NCBI GenBank assembly: GCA_900752785.1
Contig: CAADWP010000038.1
Coordinates: 1 to 29,951 of the forward strand
Direction of reading: 5' to 3'
Source: an uncultured Ruminococcus sp.
Lineage (GTDB): Bacteria > Bacillota > Clostridia > Oscillospirales > Ruminococcaceae
Length of the DNA stretch: 29,951 nucleotides
The stretch's first letter is position 1. Each line of letters starts with the position of its first letter. The notes beneath the pieces are model-generated. The model saw nothing but the letters and a program-made list of their open reading frames with translations. It did no database searches and was not told the DNA's origin. Of the stretch, positions 7,272-14,608 are shown one piece after another. Made by a program: the position numbers and the translations under genes.

Positions 7272-7469
7272 ATGAAAGAAGAACGATACCACATCGCACT
7301 TGACAAGTACGACAAGAATATCGTTATCAATGCTTTGAACACCTTGCGTACACGGCAGTTGCAGGAGGAACGCCCCACCGACCCTGTTGATGAGCTGATT
7401 GACAAGGTGGCGAACGCCCCGACAAAAAAGGTCAGGGTCATTCCGTGCAGGTGCAATGAGGAACGATAA
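7272..7469 (+). CDS. Small ICE protein of unknown function (65 aa)
   Basis: ATG 7272 follows CGGAGGTG; an in-frame GTG at 7263 overlaps that site and is a poor start. The protein is charged (MKEERYHIALDKYDKNIVINALNTLRTRQL, then PVDELIDKVANAPTKKVRVIPCRC) with no membrane segment. Similar small proteins regularly precede the VirD4 gene in this element family, but I know no function. It overlaps the VirD4 gene by 14 bases, which suggests coupled translation. Confidence 0.65.
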   Translation: MKEERYHIALDKYDKNIVINALNTLRTRQLQEERPTDPVDELIDKVANAPTKKVRVIPCRCNEER

Positions 7470-9249
7470 CGACCAAAAGACGGGCTTAATCCTTTCTATC
7501 TGCGGCATCGTTCCTGTTGTATGGCTTTCCCTGCTGACAGCACCCTATGTCAGCGGCGGCATCGTGGAGATAGTCAGCGGCTTATCCGTAGCAGTAAATA
7601 ACCCGTTTTCCATAACGGTGTGTGAGGACAGCGTAAAGACTGTCCTTATTTTTTTGCTTGCCTACGCTATGGGCATCGGCATCTATTTCTCCACACGCAG
7701 GAACTACCGCAGGCGGGAGGAACACGGCTCGGCAAAATGGGGCAATACAGGTACTCTCAACAAGAAGTACCGAGATAAAAACCCGTTCGAGAACAAACTG
7801 CTCACGCAAAATGTGCGTATCGGCTTGGACGGAAAGAAGCACCGCCGAAACTTGAATATTTTGGTCTGCGGCGGTTCTGGTGCAGGTAAGACAAGGTTTT
7901 TTTGCAAGCCCAACGCTATGCAATGCAACACCTCTTTCGTGGTGCTTGACCCAAAGGGCGAAATCGTCCGTGACATTGGCGGTCTGCTCGAAAAGAAAGG
8001 TTATGAGGTGCGTGTCCTTGACCTTATCAATATGCACCGCAGCCATTGTTACAACCCCTTTGTGTATCTTCGGAACGACAACGATGTGCAAAGGCTTGTG
8101 ACCAATCTCTTTAAGGCGACCACCCCGAAAGGAAGCCAGTCGCAAGACCCGTTCTGGGATACGGCGGCGAGTATGCTGCTTCTGGCATTGGTATTCTATC
8201 TCAAATATGAAGCACCGCCAGAGGAACAAAACTTCCCGATGGTTATGGAGCTTTTACGGGCAGGCGAAGTGCGTGAGGACGATGACAGCTATATAAGCCC
8301 TCTTGACGAACTCTTTGACCGTCTGGAGATGGTAAACCCAGAGCATATCGCCCTCAAGTATTACAGGGATTATCATTCAGGCTCGGCTAAGACCTTAAAG
8401 AGTATCCAGATAACCCTTGCCGCAAGGCTTGAAAAATTCAATCTGGAGAGCCTTGCAGGGCTTACTGCCACCGATGAGCTTGACCTGCCAAGTCTGGGGG
8501 AAAAGAAAGTCGCTTTATTCGCCCTGATACCAGACAACGATACGAGCTTTAACTTTCTTGTGTCGATTTTATACACGCAGCTCTTTCAGCAATTATTTTA
8601 TCTGGCAGACCACAAGTACGGCGGCAGCCTGCCCGTGCATTGCCATTTTATTATGGACGAGTTTGCCAATGTTTCCCTGCCAGACGATTTTGACAAGATA
8701 CTGTCGGTTATGCGTTCCCGTGGCGTGTCGGTCAGTATCATCCTGCAAAATCTGGCACAGCTCAAAGCCCTGTTTGAAAAGCAATGGGAAAGCATCGTGG
8801 GCAACTGCGATGAGTTTTTGTATCTGGGCGGCAACGAGCAAAGCACCCATAAGTATGTGTCCGAGCTTTTAGGTAAGGAAACCATTGATACCAACACCTA
8901 CGGGAAAAGCTCTGGACGAAGTGGGAACTATTCGACCAACTACCAGATGTCAGGGCGTGAGCTGATGACCCCAGATGAAGTGCGTATGCTTGATAACCGC
9001 TACGCACTTCTTTTTGTGCGTGGCGAGCGACCTGTTATGGATTTTAAGTATGACATCTTAAAGCACCCCAATGTAAAACTGACTGCCGACGGAGGTCAGC
9101 CGCCCTATGTTCACGGCGAGCCGACACAGGCGGTTGCGACCCTTGTGTTTGACAGCGAAATACCTGATAACGCCGTAAGCGTTATGCCTGTCAGCACTTC
9201 CTATGAACTTCTGTCCGATGAGGACTTAGAAGAAATATTCAACATCTAA
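7456..9249 (+). CDS. virD4: VirD4/TraG-type conjugative coupling ATPase
   Basis: I choose ATG 7456 over the more upstream frame opening at 7399, since the first hydrophobic helix then sits at residues 10-30 and the gene overlaps its neighbour by only 14 bases. A second membrane segment lies at about residues 62-78, followed by RREEHGSAKWG. Walker A is GGSGAGKT (about residues 139-146); Walker B is FIMDEFANV (about residues 397-405). The C-terminal region has the usual QNLAQLKALF and NCDEFLYLGG stretches of the TraG/VirD4 family. At 597 residues it is of normal length. It links the relaxase-DNA complex to the type IV channel at the membrane. Confidence 0.95.
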   Translation: MRNDNDQKTGLILSICGIVPVVWLSLLTAPYVSGGIVEIVSGLSVAVNNPFSITVCEDSVKTVLIFLLAYAMGIGIYFSTRRNYRRREEHGSAKWGNTGTLNKKYRDKNPFENKLLTQNVRIGLDGKKHRRNLNILVCGGSGAGKTRFFCKPNAMQCNTSFVVLDPKGEIVRDIGGLLEKKGYEVRVLDLINMHRSHCYNPFVYLRNDNDVQRLVTNLFKATTPKGSQSQDPFWDTAASMLLLALVFYLKYEAPPEEQNFPMVMELLRAGEVREDDDSYISPLDELFDRLEMVNPEHIALKYYRDYHSGSAKTLKSIQITLAARLEKFNLESLAGLTATDELDLPSLGEKKVALFALIPDNDTSFNFLVSILYTQLFQQLFYLADHKYGGSLPVHCHFIMDEFANVSLPDDFDKILSVMRSRGVSVSIILQNLAQLKALFEKQWESIVGNCDEFLYLGGNEQSTHKYVSELLGKETIDTNTYGKSSGRSGNYSTNYQMSGRELMTPDEVRMLDNRYALLFVRGERPVMDFKYDILKHPNVKLTADGGQPPYVHGEPTQAVATLVFDSEIPDNAVSVMPVSTSYELLSDEDLEEIFNI

Positions 9250-9263
9250 AGGAGGATTTATCT

Positions 9264-9626
9264 ATGAAATTTTTTAACAAGAAGGACACCCAGAAGAAAG
9301 TAACCACAAAGCTGCCCATGACGGGCAAGGTCAGAACGGGTTTCCGCCGCTACTGCGTGGCGGTGCTTGCCCTCACGATGGTGCTTGGCACATCTATGAC
9401 CGCCTTTGCTGCCAATGACCCCATTCAGGTCGTCAACAACCTTTCCGATTTTATCTTCGGTCTGGTAAGGGCTGTCGGTATGATTATGCTCGGCTTCGGT
9501 ATCGTGCAGGTGGGCTTATCCCTCAAATCCCACGACCCGTCCCAGAGAGCGAACGGCTTTCTGACCCTTGCAGGCGGCGTAGTCATTACCTTTGCAAAGG
9601 AGATTTTGACCCTCATCACAGGCTAA
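9264..9626 (+). CDS. Maff2 family, VirB2/TrbC-like small membrane protein
   Basis: The 120-residue protein has a basic N-terminus, a hydrophobic stretch and a cleavage-like site (MTAFAAND, about residues 44-52), so it is probably processed. Two membrane helices follow (IFGLVRAVGMIMLGFGIVQVGL and LTLAGGVVITFAKEILTLI). The layout of a long signal sequence and two short helices is that of VirB2/TrbC pilin-like subunits. The sequence matches the Maff2 proteins of Tn1549-like elements. RBS AAAGGAGG lies 7 bases before ATG, 14 bases after virD4. Confidence 0.85.
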   Translation: MKFFNKKDTQKKVTTKLPMTGKVRTGFRRYCVAVLALTMVLGTSMTAFAANDPIQVVNNLSDFIFGLVRAVGMIMLGFGIVQVGLSLKSHDPSQRANGFLTLAGGVVITFAKEILTLITG

Positions 9627-9655
9627 TTCCCCATATCCAGAGGACAAAAGACAGA

Positions 9656-9694
9656 GCATATCGGGCAGATCACTTCGTGGGCTGCCCGATATGC
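9656..9694 (+). terminator. Strong hairpin inside the transfer operon, terminator or RNA-processing signal
   Basis: GCATATCGGGCAG (9656-9668) and CTGCCCGATATGC (9682-9694) form a perfect 13-bp stem with a 13-base loop, followed by CCAATTTT. The T-tract is short, so partial termination or mRNA stabilisation of the pilin-like gene are both possible. Confidence 0.55.
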
Positions 9695-9719
9695 CCAATT
9701 TTAACAAGGAGGTGGTCGA

Positions 9720-10556
9720 ATGTCTGATAACTGGGTCGTACAGAACTTGGAGAACGCCCTGAATACTTGGAATGAGAAGTTGGCTGAAATATGGCAGCTC
9801 GTTACCCAATCCCCAGAGCAATTCAAGGGCGGTACGATATGGAATGTGATTGTAAATATCCACGGTGCGTTGCAGGCTATCGGGCTTGCCCTGCTCGTGC
9901 TGTTTTTCGTCGTAGGCGTGATGCGTACCTGCGGTAACTTTGCAGAAGTGAAGAAACCCGAACACGCATTGAAGCTTTTTATCCGATTTGCCCTTGCCAA
10001 AGGTGCGGTCACTTATGGTCTGGAGCTGATGATGGCTCTGTTTAAGATTGTGCAGGGCGTTATCTCTACCATAATGAACGCCGCAGGCTTTGGAACGGCA
10101 ACACAGACCGTCTTGCCCTCGGAAATCGTGACCGCCGTTGAGGACTGCGGCTTTTTCGAGAGTATCCCATTGTGGGCGGTCACGCTCATCGGCGGTCTGT
10201 TCATTACGGTACTCAGTTTCATTATGATAATGTCGGTGTACGGCAGATTTTTCAAACTCTACCTTTATACCGCTATCGCCCCTGTTCCTCTTTCTGCCTT
10301 TGCAGGAGAGCCGAGCCAGAGCGTCGGCAAGAGCTTTATCAAGTCTTATGCTGCCGTGTGTTTGGAGGGTGCAATCATAGTGCTTGCCTGCATCATCTTT
10401 TCGCTCTTTGCAGCGACACCGCCTGCGGTCAATCCCGATGCGGCGGCGGTCACAATGGTATGGAGCTATGTCGGGGAGCTTGTATTCAATATGCTCGTCT
10501 TGGTCGGTGCGGTCAAAATGGCAGACCGTGTTGTCCGTGAAATGATGGGCTTGTAA
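9720..10556 (+). CDS. VirB6/TrbL-like conjugal transfer membrane protein (CD1112 type)
   Basis: The 278-residue protein has about six hydrophobic segments (near residues 55-75, 95-120, 155-180, 185-200, 215-235 and 255-270) and the motif SVYGRFFKLYLYTAIAPVPLSAF. That motif marks the VirB6/TrbL-like family of clostridial elements. An N-terminal amphipathic segment (LENALNTWNEKLAEIWQL) comes before the first helix. The protein would form part of the inner channel of the type IV secretion system. ATG 9720 follows AAGGAGGTGG and comes just after the hairpin at 9656. Confidence 0.88.
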   Translation: MSDNWVVQNLENALNTWNEKLAEIWQLVTQSPEQFKGGTIWNVIVNIHGALQAIGLALLVLFFVVGVMRTCGNFAEVKKPEHALKLFIRFALAKGAVTYGLELMMALFKIVQGVISTIMNAAGFGTATQTVLPSEIVTAVEDCGFFESIPLWAVTLIGGLFITVLSFIMIMSVYGRFFKLYLYTAIAPVPLSAFAGEPSQSVGKSFIKSYAAVCLEGAIIVLACIIFSLFAATPPAVNPDAAAVTMVWSYVGELVFNMLVLVGAVKMADRVVREMMGL

Positions 10557-10569
10557 GGGAGGTGCTATT

Positions 10570-11010
10570 TTGGAAGTCAAGATAAATAAAGAAATCCGTA
10601 ACTACACGGAGAGTATGTTTTTCGGACTGTCACTCAGGCAGTTCATTTTTTCTGTCCTTGCCTGCGGCGTGGCGGTTGGCTTATTCTTTCTGCTCCGCCC
10701 GCACTTTGGAACGGAAACGCTCAGTTGGGTGTGCATCTTAGGTGCGTTCCCCTTTGCGGCTATGGGCTTTATCAAGTACAACGGTATGACCGCCGAGCAG
10801 TTTGTCTGGGCGTGGATAAAGTCAGAGTTTCTGATGCCGAAAAAGATTGTATTTTTGCCCGACAATCTCTATTACGAAGCGTTGAAGCCGACCATTGAAG
10901 CCCACGAAAAGGGCTTGCCTGCCGTGCCAAAGAAGCAAAGGGCAAAAGCACAGAAGAAACCAAAGAAAGCAAAAAAGCGTAAGGAGGTAGACGATGTTAA
11001 AAACGCTTAG
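10570..11010 (+). CDS. PrgI family (VirB3-like) transfer protein
   Basis: The protein starts at TTG 10570 after GGGAGGTG. It begins EVKINKEIRNYTESMFFGLSLRQ and has two adjacent membrane helices (about residues 22-42 and 52-70), then FIKYNGMTAEQFVWAWIKSEFLMPKKIVFLPDNLYYE. This is the PrgI pattern. PrgI proteins act as the VirB3 partner of VirB4 at the membrane. The C-terminal tail is strongly basic (KKQRAKAQKKPKKAKKRK). The gene overlaps virB4 by 17 bases, as is typical for this pair. Confidence 0.88.
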   Translation: MEVKINKEIRNYTESMFFGLSLRQFIFSVLACGVAVGLFFLLRPHFGTETLSWVCILGAFPFAAMGFIKYNGMTAEQFVWAWIKSEFLMPKKIVFLPDNLYYEALKPTIEAHEKGLPAVPKKQRAKAQKKPKKAKKRKEVDDVKNA

Positions 11011-13327
11011 AAATCTGTTCAAGCAGGACAAGGATAAATTTGTTGTGCCGAAATCGGTGCAGAGCGTTATCCCGATAAAGACTATCTGGGCAGACGGTAT
11101 TTTCCTTGTCGGCAGCAACAAGTACGCAAAGACCTTTAAGTTTGAGGATATAAACTATACCGTGGCAAGCCGTGAGGACAAGGAAGCAATGTTCCTTGAA
11201 TACTCGGAGCTTCTCAACGCTCTCGACAGCGGTGCGACCACGAAAATCACAATCAATAACCGCAGGCTCAACAAAGCGGATTTTGAGCAGACCATTCTTA
11301 TTCCTATGTCCGATGACGGTCTGGATAAGTACCGCACGGAATACAACAAGATGCTGCTTGATAAGGCAACGGGGGCTAATTCTATTGTGCAGGACAAATA
11401 TGTGACGGTATCGGTCTGCAAAAAGAACATTGAGGAAGCACGGAACTACTTTGCCCGTGTGGGTACTGACCTTATCGCCCATTTCTCCAGACTCGGCTCG
11501 AAATGCACGGAGCTTGAAGCGGAAGAAAAGCTCCGTATCTTTCACGACTTCTACCGCACAGGAGAGGAAACGGCGTTCCGTTTTGATATGTCACAGACGA
11601 TGCGGAAAGGTCACGATTTTAAGGACTTCATCTGCCCCGATACCTTTGAGTTTGAAAAGGACTACTTCCGTATGGGCGACAGATACGGGCGTGTGATTTT
11701 TCTCAGGGAATACGCCGCTTATATCAAGGACAGTATGGTGGCGGAGCTTTGTGAGCTGAACCGTAATATGATGCTCTCGGTTGATGTTATACCCGTTCCC
11801 ACGGACGAAGCTGTGCGTGAGGTGGAAAACCGACTGCTCGGCGTGGAAACCAATATCACGAACTGGCAGAGGAAGCAAAACCAGAACAACAACTTTTCGG
11901 CGGTCATTCCCTATGACCTTGAACAGCAGCGAAAGGAAAGCAAGGAGTTTCTGGACGATTTGACGACCCGTGACCAGAGAATGATGTTCGCCGTGCTGAC
12001 AATGGTGCATACCGCCGATACCAAAGAGCGGCTTGACAATGATACGGAAGCCCTGCTCACGACAGCCAGAAAACATCTCTGCCAGTTCGCCGTGCTGAAA
12101 TATCAGCAGATGGACGGGCTGAACACGGCTCTGCCTTTTGGCGTAAGGAAGATTGATGCCCTGCGTACCCTGACAACGGAGAGCCTTGCGGTGTTCATTC
12201 CGTTCCGTGTGCAGGAAATCTACCATAAGGACGGCGTGTATTATGGACAGAATGTTATCAGCAAAAATATGATTATCGCCAACCGCCGCCATTTACTGAA
12301 TGGTAATTCTTTTATCCTCGGTGTGTCTGGTGCAGGTAAATCCTTTACGGCAAAGGAGGAAATGACGAATATCATTCTGACCGACCCCAACGCCGATGTT
12401 ATCATTATAGACCCAGAGCGTGAGTATTCGCCGCTTGTAAAGGCAATGCAGGGCGAGGTCGTCCACATCTCGGCAACGAGTGAAAACCATATCAACGCTA
12501 TGGATATGAACTCTGATTACGGTGACGGTGCAAACCCTGTCATCTTAAAATCAGAGTTTATTTTATCCCTTTGTGAGCAGCTCATCGGCGGGGCAAGTCT
12601 GGGGGCAAAGCAGAAATCCATCATTGACCGATGCACGGCAAGTGTGTACCGCTACTATCAGCAGGGCAACTATCAGGGAACGCCGCCGACCTTACAGGAC
12701 TTCCGTGAGGAACTTCTGAAACAGGATGAGCCAGAAGCAAAGGAAATCGCCCTTGCCATCGAGCTGTTTACAGACGGCTCTCTGAATACCTTTGCCAAGC
12801 ATACCAATGTGGACACCCACAGCCGTCTTATCTGCTATGACATTCTGGATTTGGGCAAGCAGTTACAGCCTATCGGTATGCTTGTGGTGCTTGACAGCAT
12901 CTTAAACCGTATCACGCAGAACAGAGCCAAAGGCAGAAATACTTTCATTTTCATTGATGAGATTTATCTGCTCTTTCAGCACGAATACTCTGCCAACTTC
13001 CTGTTTACCCTCTGGAAGCGTGTGCGTAAGTACGGTGCGTACTGTACGGGTATCACGCAGAATGTAGACGACCTTTTGCAGAGCCATACGGCAAGGACGA
13101 TGCTTGCCAATAGTGAGTTTATCATTATGCTCAATCAGGCATCGACTGACCGTATCGAGCTTGCCAAGCTCCTTAATATCTCCGACCTTCAGATGAGCTA
13201 TATCACGAATGTGGGTGCAGGTCAGGGGCTTCTAAAGGTCGGCAGTTCCCTTGTGCCGTTTGTCAATAAATTTCCACGCAACACAGAGCTTTACAGGCTG
13301 ATGACGACCAAGTTTGGGGAGGTGTAA
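10994..13327 (+). CDS. virB4: VirB4-like conjugative transfer ATPase (CD1110 type)
   Basis: This 777-residue protein carries Walker A GVSGAGKS (about residues 443-450) after ANRRHLLNGNSFIL. Walker B lies in NTFIFIDEIYLLF (about residues 650-662), and a TraC-like C-terminal helicase-fold segment follows (GITQNVDDLLQS, then LANSEFIIMLNQ). The N-terminal half (residues 1-400) is the VirB4 regulatory region and includes EYAAYIKDSMV. The full family length is present with no break. It powers assembly of, and transport through, the type IV channel from the cytoplasmic side. RBS AAGGAGG lies in the end of the PrgI gene. Confidence 0.95.
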   Translation: MLKTLRNLFKQDKDKFVVPKSVQSVIPIKTIWADGIFLVGSNKYAKTFKFEDINYTVASREDKEAMFLEYSELLNALDSGATTKITINNRRLNKADFEQTILIPMSDDGLDKYRTEYNKMLLDKATGANSIVQDKYVTVSVCKKNIEEARNYFARVGTDLIAHFSRLGSKCTELEAEEKLRIFHDFYRTGEETAFRFDMSQTMRKGHDFKDFICPDTFEFEKDYFRMGDRYGRVIFLREYAAYIKDSMVAELCELNRNMMLSVDVIPVPTDEAVREVENRLLGVETNITNWQRKQNQNNNFSAVIPYDLEQQRKESKEFLDDLTTRDQRMMFAVLTMVHTADTKERLDNDTEALLTTARKHLCQFAVLKYQQMDGLNTALPFGVRKIDALRTLTTESLAVFIPFRVQEIYHKDGVYYGQNVISKNMIIANRRHLLNGNSFILGVSGAGKSFTAKEEMTNIILTDPNADVIIIDPEREYSPLVKAMQGEVVHISATSENHINAMDMNSDYGDGANPVILKSEFILSLCEQLIGGASLGAKQKSIIDRCTASVYRYYQQGNYQGTPPTLQDFREELLKQDEPEAKEIALAIELFTDGSLNTFAKHTNVDTHSRLICYDILDLGKQLQPIGMLVVLDSILNRITQNRAKGRNTFIFIDEIYLLFQHEYSANFLFTLWKRVRKYGAYCTGITQNVDDLLQSHTARTMLANSEFIIMLNQASTDRIELAKLLNISDLQMSYITNVGAGQGLLKVGSSLVPFVNKFPRNTELYRLMTTKFGEV

Positions 13328-13331
13328 AGGT

Positions 13332-13736
13332 ATGGCAGATATTAAATTCAAAAGTGCGGCTCACCGTGATTTCTTTCTGGAAAATATGATGAAAAGCAGG
13401 GTCAACGACTGTTATCACAGGGCATTTTTCTATGTAATGGGAATTGCATCGGAAACGAGGGCAAACATTAACCAGATGTTTGACTTTAAGACCGACTGTA
13501 TTGTGCCAGAGGGTATGCACGGCGGTTGGCAGACAAGCGGAACGGTCAAGGTCTGCCACCTTGCTTTCAATCTCTGGAACGGATATGCGGAGGAAGGACG
13601 GGAACGGTTTTTCACGCCAGAGGAATTATTCTGCTGCGAGTTTGCCCCGTATTTTATGGAGGGCATTAAGGTCAGGTATCCCGAATATTGCAGGGAACTT
13701 CCCACACCAAAGCAGCAGACAGACAATGTTCGATAA
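13332..13736 (+). CDS. DUF6075-like protein of unknown function
   Basis: ATG 13332 follows GGGAGGTG that overlaps the end of virB4. The 134-residue soluble protein has the block DCYHRAFFYVMGIASETR and the block HGGWQTSGTVKVCHLAFNLWNGYAEEG, then FTPEELFCCEFAPYFMEGIKVRYPEY. These match what I remember of DUF6075. There is no known catalytic motif, but several conserved-looking His, Cys and Trp residues suggest a folded domain. It is a regular companion of VirB4 genes in clostridial elements. A role in transfer is only inferred from position. Confidence 0.7.
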   Translation: MADIKFKSAAHRDFFLENMMKSRVNDCYHRAFFYVMGIASETRANINQMFDFKTDCIVPEGMHGGWQTSGTVKVCHLAFNLWNGYAEEGRERFFTPEELFCCEFAPYFMEGIKVRYPEYCRELPTPKQQTDNVR

Positions 13737-13749
13737 CGAAATACCCTAC

Positions 13750-13779
13750 GGGCATACCATTATGCCCATAAAATGGGCA
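13750..13779 (+). promoter_or_regulatory. Two mutually exclusive hairpins before the sortase gene
   Basis: GGGCAT (13750-13755) can pair with ATGCCC (13762-13767), while the same ATGCCCAT (13762-13769) can pair with ATGGGCA (13773-13779). The second stem ends about 10 bases before the ribosome-binding site AAAGGAG of the sortase gene. No T-tract follows, so I favour an mRNA-level role over termination. Confidence 0.35.
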
Positions 13780-13801
13780 GGAACAAAGAAAGGAGCAATC
13801 A

Positions 13802-14575
13802 ATGAAAAAATATAAGATGCAGATTTGTGTAGCTGCCGCCGTACTGCTTTTCGCAGCGGCGGTTTTTTGCGGCTTTCAGGTGTATCACCACTATGCACAG
13901 GTGGACGAACAGACCGAAGCCTTTGAGCAGATAGCCGAGCTGGTGGAGCAGACCCCAGATACCGAGGGCGTTCCCGATGATACCCCTGTCAGCGAGGGCG
14001 AAGATGTGCTTGCAAAGTATAAGGAGTTGTATTTGCAAAACGAGGATATGGTCGGTTGGATTTCTATTGCCGGCACGACAGTCAATTATCCCGTGATGCA
14101 GACACCCAATGACCCCAACTTTTATCTGAAGCACAACTTTGAAAAGGCGTACAGCGATTTGGGAGTGCCGTATATCCAAGAGGACTGCGACCTTGCCGCA
14201 AGCGATAATCTTATTATTTACGGACACCACATCAAAGGGCAAAAGATGTTCGGGGCGTTGGAGAGCTACAAGGACAAGGACTTTTATGAGGAACACAAGA
14301 GCATTCAGTTTGATACCCTGACCGAGCAGGCAGAGTATGAAATCGTAGCCGTGTTCAAGACCGTTGCGTACAGCTCCGAGGGCTTCCGCTACTATGACTT
14401 TGTAGATGCCGAGGACGAGAAAGCCTTTGACGAGTATGTAAGCAAGTGCAAGGAGTTTGCCCTGTATGATACGGGCGTGACCGCCGAATACGGTGACAAA
14501 CTCATTACTCTTTCCACCTGCGAATATTCCGCACAGAACGGCAGGCTTGTGGTGGTAGCAAAAAAGATTGCCTGA
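13802..14575 (+). CDS. srtB: Class B sortase
   Basis: The 257-residue protein has an N-terminal membrane anchor (residues 6-27), an acidic linker, and the sortase fold from about residue 68 (LYLQNEDMVGWISIAGTTVNYPVMQ). Catalytic residues are visible: His142 in IIYGHHIKGQ, Cys240 in LSTCEY and Arg248 in NGRLVVVAKK. Spacing and the QNxDxVGWIxI start are typical of class B. Sortases join surface proteins to peptidoglycan; here the substrate may be an ICE-coded surface protein outside the window. RBS AAAGGAG lies 8 bases before ATG. The gene sits between DUF6075 and the wall hydrolase, in line with cell-envelope work during mating. Confidence 0.92.
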   Translation: MKKYKMQICVAAAVLLFAAAVFCGFQVYHHYAQVDEQTEAFEQIAELVEQTPDTEGVPDDTPVSEGEDVLAKYKELYLQNEDMVGWISIAGTTVNYPVMQTPNDPNFYLKHNFEKAYSDLGVPYIQEDCDLAASDNLIIYGHHIKGQKMFGALESYKDKDFYEEHKSIQFDTLTEQAEYEIVAVFKTVAYSSEGFRYYDFVDAEDEKAFDEYVSKCKEFALYDTGVTAEYGDKLITLSTCEYSAQNGRLVVVAKKIA

Positions 14576-14608
14576 CTGCTCCAGAGCTTGTAAGAAAGGA
14601 GGGCTTCT

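Noticed and set aside
6594..7508. Minus-strand ORF (304 codons) opposite the ArdC-like gene
   Set aside because: It crosses three plus-strand genes of the operon and has no ribosome-binding site or domain.
9516..10580. Long minus-strand ORF (354 codons) opposite the TrbL-like gene
   Set aside because: The composition is His/Asp/Arg-rich with no hydrophobic pattern or motif; it mirrors the codon bias of the real gene.
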